This document shows, one piece after another, positions 14,530-31,825 of a stretch of 64,000 bases of DNA. Numbering within the stretch: position 1 is the first letter of the stretch; the number at the start of each line of letters is the position of its first letter. Made by a program: the position numbers and the translations under genes. The notes below the pieces were generated by a model. The model searched no databases. It was not told where the DNA came from and saw only the letters and a list, made by a program, of their open reading frames with translations. Source of the DNA: Valencia hispanica (taxonomy: Eukaryota > Chordata > Actinopteri > Cyprinodontiformes > Valenciidae); assembly GCA_963556495.2 (NCBI GenBank), contig OY747702.1, forward strand, positions 49,766,286-49,830,285. The letters run 5' to 3'.

Positions 14530-14880
14530 GTGCATCTCAATACATCAAAACAGGGGTCTGCAACTCCAGTTCTTGAGTGTCACTGTCCTGCAACTTTTGG
14601 GTGCATCCCTGCTCCAACGCACCTGAATCAAAAGGCTGAATTACTTCCTTGGTATGTCTGCATGTTATGCAAAGGCCTGGTCATTACTTATTCATTTGAT
14701 TTAGGTGTGTTGGAGCAGGGTGCATTCAATTGTTGCAGGACAGTGACACCTGAGGGCTTGAGTTACAGACCCCTGCATTAGAATATCATTGAAAAGTTTA
14801 TTTTTGTGATTTAGTTTGAAATTGAAATTAGTTTATTACATAGATTCAATATAAATATTTTATTGATAGATTCCTGTTAA
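14530..14880 (+). repeat. High-copy fish interspersed repeat (host of an hAT-like MITE)
   Basis: The text aggtgcatctcaatacat ... cattagaatatcattgaaaagttt, read with the inserted MITE removed, matches a phrase I know as a frequent interspersed repeat in fish DNA. The right boundary is uncertain. It contributes the target site of the MITE at 14551-14775. I cannot assign its class. Confidence 0.55.
14551..14775. mobile_element. hAT-like MITE, 225 bp
   Basis: Terminal inverted repeats CAGGGGTCTGCAACTCCAG (left) and the inverse of CAGGGGTCTGTAACTCAAG (right) differ at two positions. Eight-base flanks catcaaaa (14543-14550) and cattagaa (14776-14783) agree at 6 of 8 positions. The second fits the uninterrupted host repeat and the first is a decayed copy, as expected for the 8-bp duplication made by hAT transposases. 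The interior is itself inverted-repeat rich (tgctccaac...acctgaatcaa against tttgatttaggtgtgttggagca). No coding capacity. Confidence 0.88.
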
Positions 14881-17800
14881 TTTTTATGAATGTGGGTTGC
14901 AGCACGTGAAATCAAAACAAACATGTTATGTAATTACCTTCACATCGATGGAAAAGCATGTGTGCTCTCAGTTGTCCTTCTTGTAGAGGTTCTTCAGTAA
15001 CACCCTTCACACACAGAAACCCCCGTTTAAAAGAAGTTTTCCCGAAAGATGAGTGGAAGGAAAAAGTCAGATACTTGAAAGGATTTTGAAGCAAAGCCCA
15101 TTCATAAATTTGAGGGAGACTCACAAGCTATGGACTGCAGCTGGAGTCAGAGCTTCAAGGGCCACCACACGCAGACTTCCAGGACATGGGCTAGAGAGCT
15201 GTAACATTTCCTGTGTTAAGCCACTTCTGAACCAAATATACACAATTTGATTTGACTTGGAGATCAAAGTCAGCGAGTCTGGAGGAAGAGTGGAGTGGCA
15301 CAGAATCCAGGATCTGTGCCACTCTTAGGTCTAGTGTGAAGTTTCTACAGTCAGTGTCTATTTGGGGTGCCATGTCATATGATGGTGTTTTATCAATTTC
15401 AATATTGGCATAACCATCCTTTGGGAAGTCTTATATTTCATGCATCCCTCTGGTGATAAGCTTTATGGAGATGCTGATTTCTTTTCCAGTAAGACTTGGC
15501 ACCTGGCTACACTGCTAAAGGTACCAATACCTACTTTAATGACCATTACTGCAATTGATTGGCCTCAATAAAAAACAAACAAAAAAACAATGAGGTACTG
15601 TTAAGAGAAAGAAAAGGGATACCAAACAAAACAATACAGATGCGCTGAAGTCAATATTGAATTTACCTGAACTTCCTCAACATCTTACCAGAGGCATAGG
15701 CCGGTCATCTCCAAGTATTGAGTGCTAATACTGTACATAATCGTTTTTTGTTGACTGATATTTCTGTATTAAAATAGCTTTTTATTGGTTTAGTATAATA
15801 TAACTTTCTGTGAAACTGAATTTTGTGTTTTAATTAGCTGTAAGCCATAATCAATACATTAACGGACATGAATGTTTGAGATATATCACTCTGTGTGTAG
15901 TGAATCTATGAGTTTCTTTTTTTTTTATTGAATTACTGAAATAAAATTTGCTTTTTAAGATAATCTAATTTGTTTGGCTGCATCTGTAGGTGGCTGTTTT
16001 AGTGTCCCCCTCATAACATTAAGATTTCAAATGTTTCTTTAATACTGACATCTTTGATTCCCCCCTGCACCACCCCACCAAAAATACAATTTTCCATACA
16101 GCTACAAGGGTAAAACATGAGCTTTCGGTTGAAAATTTGCTGTGGTTTCCTTCAATCCAACAATGGCTTGATAAAGCATATAGAGAGCAGAGGGCAGTAG
16201 GATGGAGCTCATTAGCAGAAGGTTGATCGTTAACACACTCATCAACTATTATGTTGGCTTGAGCTATTTGCTGTTAATAGAAAAGAGCGGAGAGTCTGAA
16301 TCTCCTGCCCACCTGAAACCTCTATTGTTCCTATACTTCCTTTCCCTGCTTCAGTGACATTAATTCTTCGAGTACTGTTTACCCCCTTTAGTTGATCTTC
16401 TGCATCCCTCACATCTCATCTCAGGGCTGCTCCTCTGTGGCCGTTCACTGTGTGTGAAGACGTGTTTGTGTGAGTTAGCGTGCAGTGTTGTGTGTGGACT
16501 CAGCTCACTGCTTCCTAATCAAGCATTAAGAGGGAATTAAGGTGTCGTTTCCCTCAGATTTATTAGCTGCAGTCTATTGTGACTGAGAAAGAGGAAGACT
16601 TTTTCCCCGTATCCATCCCTCTCCTTCAATCTCCCACTGCCTGTTTTCTTTTTATTTCTTTCCATTCCCTCATTCACCCCCCACCCCCCCAACACTTCCC
16701 GCCCATTATCCCCAACACACTCACACACGCATATAGAAACCCCTGTTTGAAATACTAATTACGGTTTCTGCTGCATTGCAGGGGGCTTTTGTTCTGTGGC
16801 TGACAATATGTTTGGGGTGTGAAAAAAAATTGTTAACACCTAAACAGATCAGAGACATAATCCATTTTTTTGTGCATCACTTCTATCTCTTTTGATGTCC
16901 TCTTGAGCTGAATGTATTCCTGTAAGGTGTCTCCTTACATATTGTGCCTCTTTTTTACAAGGTGACTAAGTTTAGGGCGCTTTAAATCAAAATAAAACTG
17001 CCTGATGGCATAGTGCTTTCTTATATAGCTTAAGTGGATCTGAGTAATCAACTCCACTCTTCCTCTTTTTTATTAGACACATACAAAGTAATTGCTCTCA
17101 ACAACCCTTAAAGAGAGCCTTCAGCTTCTAATCTGAAAGTCAACAACAGGACTCAGAGCAAATCGAGCTTGGACAATTTTGTCAATCTTCGGTAGGTTGG
17201 ACATAAATAGCTGGTTATGTTATATCTTGTGGCTTCTCACATGTTTAACTGATTCATGTTACTATAAAGCGACATCACAGAGCATGTGTGACTGTGTTAA
17301 AAACATAAACTGCAAACAAGTAGTATTTTTCTATCTAGTATTTGCTCCATAAACCATGGATTTTCCTTTTATTTTAATTTTTTTTGATTCTATTGGAATT
17401 TCTCTATTTTTATTCATTTTATCTTGAAATATTTTATCTTCATCTCTTTTATGTTATTTGGCTCTGAGGCTCCGTGTGATTTTTTTCTACCCTAAAAGAT
17501 GGAATATAGACAAACTTTACTTACCAAATAATTTAATCACAGAAAATAAATAATATAATCTTCATGTATTTTTAAATATTACAATAAAACACAAATTGAA
17601 GGGGTTGAGATTATTTTTCTAATAACCTTATTTTAAATGACAAAAGGTCTTTTTTGTTGAAATAGATTGTATTGATATAGCCATATCAACTTTTTCTTTC
17701 TATCTTGAAGAAATTTTTTAGCTGTGGTACTACAATAAGTACCTGTATGTCCCATAAATATTACAGTTTTACAATAAGCTGGTAAATATAGGCAGGGTAG

Positions 17801-19390
17801 GGTAGTATTTATATATAAGTAATAATCAAAAGTTAGTATGACTTCATTACCATCAAAATTTCAGTTGTGGACTCTTAATAAGCTGATTGGGTAGACTGTT
17901 GAGAGTCTGAGTGGATTTTAACTTAGATTTTCTTTTATTTGTTAATTATGTAACAGTTTTTGTTGTTGTAGTTGCAGTCCAGTCTTACAGAATACTACTT
18001 TATCTCAAAGATTTTGAACTCATTCCAAAAGAGAAAGCAGCCTTCACACAGTCTGTTTATACCTCTTATGCTGTGGAGGATAAATATGATATTTAAAATA
18101 TGCACAGACATGTTCAGAGTGCAGTGTGAAGTTCAGTAGACACAAACAGACCCGCCAACAGTGAGATATGGGCTCGGCCGAATAATTTCAATCTTCTTAT
18201 CAGATGGAAAATATGGACAGCACTTAAAAGCTCCCAAGTGTATCACAGCTATAAATCAACCTCATGAACTCTCCTCCTCCTTCCTCTTCCCTCTCTCCTT
18301 CAGCCTTTTAATGTCTCCAAGCCCCTCTCATCCCTTTTTCTTTCTTTGGTTTTCCCTCAAATTTGCTACCTCTCCCTTCCTAAGGGTTAACTCTAACTGA
18401 TGGGGCTACCCTCCATTGATCGTCTTTGATTAAATGGATTGTCAGCCATCTTGCTCTCTGGCTATCTTGCAGTTTATTATGGAGACCCATTGCTCATTAC
18501 ATTACTAAGAGAGAGTGAGGGACTTTAGCACTGCAACAGCACTGCAATCTAAATAAGTCTTCTGCAGTATAAGTTGATTAAAATATCATTGCAGATTTTC
18601 CTTATGCACATTGTTTATCTGTGAAACTTGTACTTTCTCATAAAAAGCTACAACTGACAGAGTATATTCAGTCATTTAAATGGTATCTGAAACACAATTA
18701 GGACAAATTATACTAGAAAAGTCAAGAAGTTGTTACTCACATGCGATGTTAGAATGCTGCTAAGAAAACAAAACAGCAATATGCATAAAACATTACTTAT
18801 AGCTACAGTATATCATGTGTTAAAGCCTGCCTAGAAAACACTGTTTAAAAACAATCCATTTTTAAACACCCCCACAAAGTTTAACCTGCTGAACATGTAG
18901 GACCTGTACTTGCTTACGTTATTAAGTAAAGTGTGTTACTAGATAAGTAACTTAATAACATAAATTATTTTTGTGAATCTTGTTAGTCACATTTTTAAAT
19001 CATAAAAAGGTCTTAAAGGTCTGAAAGTCTCACTTGCTGTACCTTTCACAATCCCTGACTGTCTTAACTTTATTTTACTTTTACATTTCTTCAGGTTATT
19101 CATTGTAGTTACTTTAGCTTGTTAATTATTCCTGACAGAGTCCAGAAGAGTGTTTTGTAAATCCTCAACATCGTATCTTGCTCACAACATGAAGGACTAT
19201 GTGGAGAGCCAGAGTATTTCATATTTCCCATTGTAATTACTGTCAGCATACCTCAAAATGCATATCTAAAGCTAAGTTGATTTTGTAGTTTGACTGAAAA
19301 CACATTTTAATTAGCATCCGTCATCATCACATTGAGATAAGCAAATTTGTATAAATCTTTCAACAATTTTGCCCTGTATATGTGCATTTT
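14881..19390 (+). other. glra1: glra1 intron 6, middle part, no recognised feature
   Basis: 4.5 kb of non-coding, mainly AT-rich DNA. Pyrimidine-rich stretches occur at 16600-16720 and 18270-18380. I see no exon-like segment with splice sites and no repeat family that I can name. Conserved non-coding elements could be present but cannot be judged from one species. Confidence 0.5.
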
Positions 19391-19570
19391 TGGGGCCACT
19401 GTGGCTTATTGGGTAGAATGACACTCTTGCAATCGGAAGGTTGTAAGTTTGATTCTAGTTTTCTACTGTAACATGACGTTATGCCCTTGGGCAAGGCATT
19501 CAACTCCAAGTGTAAAGCACTTTTAGTTGTCAGTATGACTAGAATGTTTAAATTCAATCCATTTACCATT
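19391..19570 (+). mobile_element. tRNA-derived SINE (plus strand), degraded
   Basis: Begins tggggccactgtggcttatt gggtagaatg, an A-box-like start. It has ggttgtaagtttgattc at 19439-19455 as a decayed B-box, then gcccttgggcaaggcattcaact, and a tail with gtaaagcacttttagttgtc. The plan is that of the minus-strand SINE at 14022-14304, but this copy is older or from another subfamily. Confidence 0.7.
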
Positions 19571-20080
19571 CACTTACACAATCATGGACTACAGTTCTTA
19601 TATCTTAGTTTTCAGAAGTTAAAAATAATAGTATTTTTTGGTACATAAGGCAGAGTTTTTACCTACCAGGCCATCATATAAGTCAGGCCAACAGTGTCCC
19701 TTTCTGTAATTTAAACAGTGCATCCAAAGAAAGGAAGCGACCAGCAACTCATTTTAATGTTATATCAAATTAAACATTACAGAGAGTTACAGCAGTGGAT
19801 TTTGCTGTAATAGGAGGACATTTTAGAATCAAAGATATATAAGAACTACAAGTGATCTTTATTTTGGCCGAGTCCCTGACAACTGAAAGCAAGTGACATG
19901 CGGCTCTGAAGCCCCGCACCTCGTGCGCTTGCACAATGTGAAAACAGTGACAGAGGAATGAAGATGAGAAGTAGCAGCACTGAAAAAATGGCATAAAAAA
20001 AAGATTGGCATTGTAAAAAAAAGATCAAAGTGTGAAAACTTGAATGTAAGTGAGTTATTTGTTTAAATGTATATGTTTTG
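19571..20080 (+). other. glra1: glra1 intron 6, no recognised feature
   Basis: AT-rich non-coding sequence between a SINE and a Rex3 tail. Nothing supported was found. Confidence 0.5.
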
Positions 20081-20163
20081 AAGGGAAGTCTGGGTCTCTT
20101 TGCTTAGGCTGCTGCCCCCGCGACCCGACCCCGGATAAGCGGAAGAAAATGGATGGATGGATG
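20081..20163 (+). mobile_element. Rex3 3'-end fragment
   Basis: Reads gggaagtctgggtctctttg, then ...cccgaccccggataagcggaagaaaatggatggatggatg. It is the same 3' end as the copy that finishes at 9719, with only three GGAT units in the tail. It is a severely 5'-truncated insertion of about 80 bp. Confidence 0.88.
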
Positions 20164-23901
<3,738 letters not shown>

Positions 23902-23905
23902 TTAA

Positions 23906-24397
23906 AGAGGCTATATGCAACTTTTTCCCCAAAATAGAAATAACAATAGCCTTTTTATTTGACCATTTATGACTCAAACATCTCCTGATGAGCATACTGA
24001 CACCTTGTCAGGTTACAGTGGGTGCACCTATAAGCCTGTATCCAATTGTTTCTATTTTCTGTCGGGTCCGATTTTTCCCGCACTGTCTGCAGTTGTGACG
24101 TCAAACGCGTTCATGTTAAATGTTTCAGATCACTCTGCCACCACCGCTAGTCAGCACTCGCAAGCAGTTCAATGGATTGTGCGAATACACAGAAGAGACC
24201 AAGGACAACTCTGACACCAATAGTAACTCCACATAAGACTAAGAAAGTTCAACCCCTGACAAGTGCCCGAAAAAGATTGAGAGCGACCGGCGCACGAGCG
24301 CGCGCTGCGAGAGCGAGCAAAAAGGAAGAGCAGTTCCGTTTTTGGCCACATGGGGTCAGTCTCGAATTTAAATTTCAGAAAATTGCATATAGCCCCT
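23906..24397. mobile_element. TTAA-flanked MITE, 492 bp
   Basis: Left end AGAGGCTATATGCAA and right end TTGCATATAGCCCCT are inverted repeats with one mismatch over 15 bases. They are bounded by TTAA at 23902-23905 and 24398-24401. A TTAA target duplication is used by piggyBac and Kolobok transposases, so this is a non-autonomous member of one of these groups. The interior is much more GC-rich than the flanking intron (24270-24330 contains a run of CG dinucleotides), and its small open frames have no domain. Confidence 0.82.
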
Positions 24398-24401
24398 TTA
24401 A

Positions 24402-24838
24402 TGGTTATATAGCTTGACCAGTAAATAGAGAAATTTGCTTATCAGCTTAGCTCCTTCTTCATCACAACCGACTGAAGCATTGATGTTGACAAATCTCCAA
24501 TCAGTCTTTTCACTGCGCACCCACCAACCCATGAAGTGTAAGGTGGGTGCTAGGTCACACTGGAAAACTGGACGGCCTGATTCATGCTGTCATCATCTGG
24601 CTCAGCATGTATTGCAGATGTCTATTATACCAATGAGCTGCAATTTCTGACGGTGGCATTTGAAAGAAACAAATGTTGTCCTAATTCAAAAACTACTCCT
24701 GATGTCAACAGTGATGAGATCCTTTGCAGTCTAGCATTGCCCAAGATTCAGTCAGGAACTGTAATATTCCAATTGCATAAAGTATTAAAAAGTTACAATA
24801 GTCTTAAGATACTATTAAATGTTCCTTTTAAGCTAACC
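24402..24838 (+). other. glra1: glra1 intron 7, between MITE and L2 fragment
   Basis: Non-coding; nothing recognised. Confidence 0.5.
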
Positions 24839-25505
24839 AAAGCAAGGTAATTTTATTTGTATAGCACACTTTCAACAACAAGGTGATTCAAGGTGCTTTA
24901 CATGATTAAGAGGTAAAAGGAAAAAAAACAGCAGCACAACACAGACAAAGCATATAAAGTAAAAACAGCAATAAAGCAAGAAGCTAACACAGATACATCA
25001 AGCATTACAAAGCATATAATGTAGAAACCCCAAGAAGCATAAACAAAACATGATACATGAAAACATCACTCAAAGGCAGCTCTAAACAGATACGTTTTTA
25101 GTTGTGATTTAAAATAACTTTCAGCAGCTTCTGCAGTTTTCTGGAAGTTTGTTCCAGATTAGAGGAGCATAGAAACTGAAAGTTGCTTCTCCATGTTTGG
25201 TTCTAATTCTAGGGATGTTGAGTAGACTGGAATTAAAAGATCTGAGTGGTCTGGGGGGTTGGTATAGAAGACAATCTTCAATATACTTTGGTGCTAAGCC
25301 ATTCAATGCTTTATAAACTAGTAAAAGTATTTTGAGGTCTATTCTCTGAGCTACAGGGAGCCGGTATAAGGACTTTAGAACTGGGGTGATGTGCTCTCCT
25401 GGTTCTAGTGAGGACGCGAGCAGCAGTGTTCTGGATCAGCTGCAGCTGTTTGACTTTTTAGGCAGACCCGTGAGGACGCTGTTGCAGTGATCAATCCGAC
25501 CAAAG
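24839..25505 (-). mobile_element. L2-type LINE 3' fragment (minus strand)
   Basis: The minus strand encodes MNGLAPKYIEDCLLYQPPRP, then LRSFNSSLLNIPRIRTKHGEA and TFSFYAPLIWNKLPENC. This is the same C-terminal segment as in the copy at 7779-8028. The 3' end rctgaattaccttgttgttgaaag...aaaattaccttgc matches that copy in antisense. It continues further 5' than the part adjoining the Tc1 insertion and is intact across the site tttactagtttataaa (minus strand, near 25310-25330) where the other copy is split. A frameshift lies near 25280-25290. 5'-truncated. Confidence 0.85.
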
Positions 25506-28285
<2,780 letters not shown>

Positions 28286-28375
28286 TTGGATCTATCAGTG
28301 CCAGGCCACTGTATCGAATAAGGAGTAAAGCTGTCAGGCATGCAGAGGATATTGATGCACTTGCTGATTGTGTAG
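28286..28375. repeat. Diverged direct repeat A, copy 1
   Basis: Contains ggatctatcagtgccaggcc and ends ttgctgattgtgtagc. It aligns with 28935-29026 over about 90 bases at roughly three-quarters identity by eye. Family unknown. Confidence 0.65.
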
Positions 28376-28507
28376 CGGCCATTGTGTGGTCCAGAAGAAA
28401 ACAAACTCAACAACAAATATGAAAATGTTGCTTTGGCTTAGAAAAAAAAAAGCTTTTATTTTGAAGACGATTGCTCTCATCTCTCTGTTTGTGTATCAAT
28501 CCCTGGT

Positions 28508-28910
28508 ACAATATATGACCTTCTAAGGAAGGGCTGCAAAATATATCAGCATCACAACAACACTATACATTTATAATATTGTAACGGAGTATTAGGAATG
28601 TTATATTTCTTGGATGTTATTTCCACTTGTCATGCATTTAGCTTGCCAATAGGATATTCAACTTTTTGGATGGAGTCTCACTGCTGTAGATGCCCACACC
28701 TGACGCAGGTGATAGTGTCCAAGATGCTAAAAATAACAGAAATGCTGTAAGCAATAATATCACCAATATTCTTTGTATTTTGCAGCCCTACTCTTAAATT
28801 GTAATTTACTAAAGTCTGTTTCTAGAGAACATGCTTTTGTTCCCAGTGATTGCAACTTGAATGGACATCATCAAAATAATTAGGAGCACAGCTTAATATC
28901 CTCTTAATAA
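28508..28910. repeat. Diverged direct repeat B, copy 1
   Basis: About 400 bp starting at ggtacaatatatgaccttct. It aligns in the same orientation with 31424-31825. Shared words include aaggaaggg, atcacaacaacac, ttggatggagtct, tgtagatgcccacacctg and gcaataatatca. Within it, agggctgcaaaata (28530-28543) and tattttgcagccct (28777-28790) form terminal-inverted-repeat-like ends of a possible ~260-bp MITE, but homology between copies continues outside these ends. Confidence 0.7.
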
Positions 28911-28934
28911 AAATAACAATCTGAAAGGACTTAG

Positions 28935-29026
28935 CTGGATTTATCATTGCCAGGCAGCTGTATAGAAAAAGGAATAAAGGTGTCAGACCTGCAGGGAATA
29001 TTGATGCGATTGCTGATTGTGTAGCT
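28935..29026. repeat. Diverged direct repeat A, copy 2
   Basis: Contains ggatttatcattgccaggca and ends attgctgattgtgtagc. Second copy of 28286-28375, 650 bp away, with repeat B copy 1 between them. Confidence 0.65.
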
Positions 29027-30609
29027 GGAGGCTACTGTGGGATGCAGGACAACGAGAAAGCAAAGAATGCACCTGCACTTAAAAACAAAACAAACAAAAA
29101 ATCCATGCAGCTAGGATTTGTGTGTTTGTGTCAGAGCCAGGGGGAGATTTGTGTGTTCTAAGTCATTAAACATGCACAAATTTCTATGTGCTGTTGTGTA
29201 ATTTTGTGTTAAAAGGTTTACTTAAGCTGCTTGATTCAGTCTGACATGTCATATGCCGGCATCATATATCAGTCATCTTCATGTATCTATGAGGATACAG
29301 CATCCTCAAAAGCCCAGTAAGGTGACAGCACATTTCAGAATTGGGATCAAGGTGGGATTACATCAAGGTTTATGTTGACTATTTTATTTAATATTAGTAT
29401 AACCATTTATTTTGACTTCATCCTTCATCATGTTACCAGTTGAAGAAATTTCAATTTGATTTTGGCTTCTGATAAAACAACTATGGGTGTAACGTCACAT
29501 GAAAAAATACAATTAAATTCACAAGAATGAGAGGAGTTTTATTTTATTTTATTATTCATCAATAGTTTTACAAACCAAAAAATTATGTTTCAAAGAATCT
29601 ATAATTCATATTTTAGTCCAAGTTTGAATCTGTTAATTACTGTAGTTTCAAACAGGACCCCATCTGATGTGATCTTAAACATCAAAAGAGCATTGAAAAC
29701 ACTGTTTGTCTTTTAATAAACAGATTAAATGTTTTACATAACATACATTTTAGTAACAATTTCCCAGATGAATTATTTTTTGGTTTGACTACAACTACAT
29801 TTTAGATCTAGAACCACTGATGATCAAATGGAGTCTAAAATATTTCAGAGACATGTCTCTTGTCCTAAAATGTAAACGTGGTTTTTAATAATTAATGAGA
29901 AGTGTATTTTATCATGTTTTGTTGTTGTTGTTGAATCACATTATTTAGGCAGATTTTCGATTTATTAACACTGAATTATTTAAGACTGTAGTGAAGTTAA
30001 ATTGTAAAAAGGTAAATGGGCAAAACACACATGCGTCATATGATGTGCAGCAGTAATATCTGCATTTTTAATAAAGTCACTCCCTCCTACTTGTTTGATA
30101 GTGATACTATTTTGACTATATTGTGCTACTTATTCTTTTTGTAAGATAAGAATTTACGTTTGTGTCCACTATGTGTTTTAAACTGATGTCGACACATTTC
30201 CATGGCATGTTTTATGCAAACTGCTACCTTGGATAGTAGCTGATTTTGGTTCGGTCTTCATTATTCAGAGGTCACACTAGTCTTTGTTGTCTGTCATTTT
30301 GACCAACCAGCTCAAACAAATCAGGCCATATTCTATTTTTATAGTATTTATTTTTTATAATTTCAACAAGCTGAACAGAGAATTGCATATAAACAGTTAA
30401 GTTTAGCAATTGCATATATATTAAAATGCATTCTCCTGCTATGGCCTGAACATACAGTCTCACAACTTCCTCCTGGTCTGCATGGAACTGAAATATGCTC
30501 CCAGTTGTGTGTAATATAATAGTGGGATTGCTGCAGAGGTTTTTGTCATGAGGTTTTAGATTTTTGCCATGGTCAGATGACTTCACATGGAGGTTTAGTT
30601 GTTCTAGAG
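29027..30609 (+). other. glra1: glra1 intron 8, no recognised feature
   Basis: AT-rich non-coding. Short simple tracts (tattttattttatttta near 29540, gttgttgttgttg near 29924). Confidence 0.5.
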
Positions 30610-31115
30610 AATGAATCCGCTCTCTGCTGCCACACTGGAGACGTAATTACAAGCGCCAATTCAGCCAAAGTTTTGAAATCAAGAGAACATTTCTCCAATT
30701 TAAGTGATCAGGAGACCAAAATACTCTCTGATCCAGCTGTTTCCTGATCCACAAGCTATCGCTTCATCGGGAGGAAATGCAGCAGCATGCACCACTTCTG
30801 CACCGGGCTCTTTAAAGTGCTTCTGTGATGCGCTGTCAGCTCCCGGTTAGTGAGATGCATTGAGTAGAAGGTCCCGGTTTGAGATGTTGCTCAGATGCTC
30901 TCATGGGAATCGTTTATTTTTTTGTTGTTGTTTTTTACGAAGATACCTATATTCCCTGCGCAAAGTTTAAAATGTCTGCATGTCTGCACCAAGTGGTCAG
31001 AAGTGTGAATTGTAATCTGTTAAAATGACGGAAGGCCTTCATTTTTCCGTCATTGTTCCAAAAAAAAGGTCAAATTTGGAAAATATTCGGTTACCGTCAC
31101 TCCTATCGTTAGTAA
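30610..31115. repeat. Diverged direct repeat C, copy 1
   Basis: About 500 bp aligning with 38555-39075 in the same orientation. Shared words include gttttgaaat, aagtgatcag, gtgagatgca, cagatgctctcatgggaatc, aaaatgtctgc and ttttccgtca. The similarity is interrupted by indels and looks old. It is probably a copy of an interspersed element that I cannot name. Confidence 0.7.
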
Positions 31116-31423
31116 TGTTTGTCTCATATTAAATTTTAAGGTTTCCATCCTGCTTAATCTGACCTGGTCATTTTTCAGTCTCTGGGCTATACAGGACCCT
31201 TTAGATGTCCCAGACTGGCCTGCAGTGGTCAACAGGAAATCTCAAAATAAATATGCATAAAGTGTTAAACGTTGATACAAATGTGAAAATGTAACTGCTT
31301 TTATTTTTAAGGTGACTGCTGTCATATTTCTGTTTGGGTAGCTAGTTATCAACTCCAGGTGGTGCTAACATATGTTCATGTTAAAAAGAGAGGCTAATAT
31401 AGACTGTTTTATTTTGTTTTTTT

Positions 31424-31825
31424 ACTATATATGGTCTTTTAAGGAAGGGATGCAAATTTTATCAGAATCACAACAACACTCCACACATTTCTAATTTTGT
31501 AAAGGAATGCTAGGAATGTAAAATTTCTAGGTTGTTATTTCTAGTTGTCGTCCATTTAGCCTCGGAATAACATATTCACTCTATTGGATGGAGTCTCCAT
31601 GGTGTAGATGCCCACACCTGTATGCAAAATGCTAAAGATAACAGAGTGCTGGAAGCAATAATATCATGATCTAGTTTCCTAGTATTGTGTAGCCCTACTG
31701 TTCCTTCACTGAAATAAAAGGAAAGGTTTCTTTGTTTCTGGAGAACATGATGTTGTTCTCAGTGATTACAATTTGAATGGAGATCATCATAAAAATTTGA
31801 AGCAGAGTTTGACATCCTTTTTTTA
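31424..31825. repeat. Diverged direct repeat B, copy 2
   Basis: Second copy of 28508-28910, in the same orientation, 2.9 kb downstream. The end words are altered here (gggatgcaaatttt, attgtgtagccct), so this copy seems the more decayed one. Confidence 0.7.
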
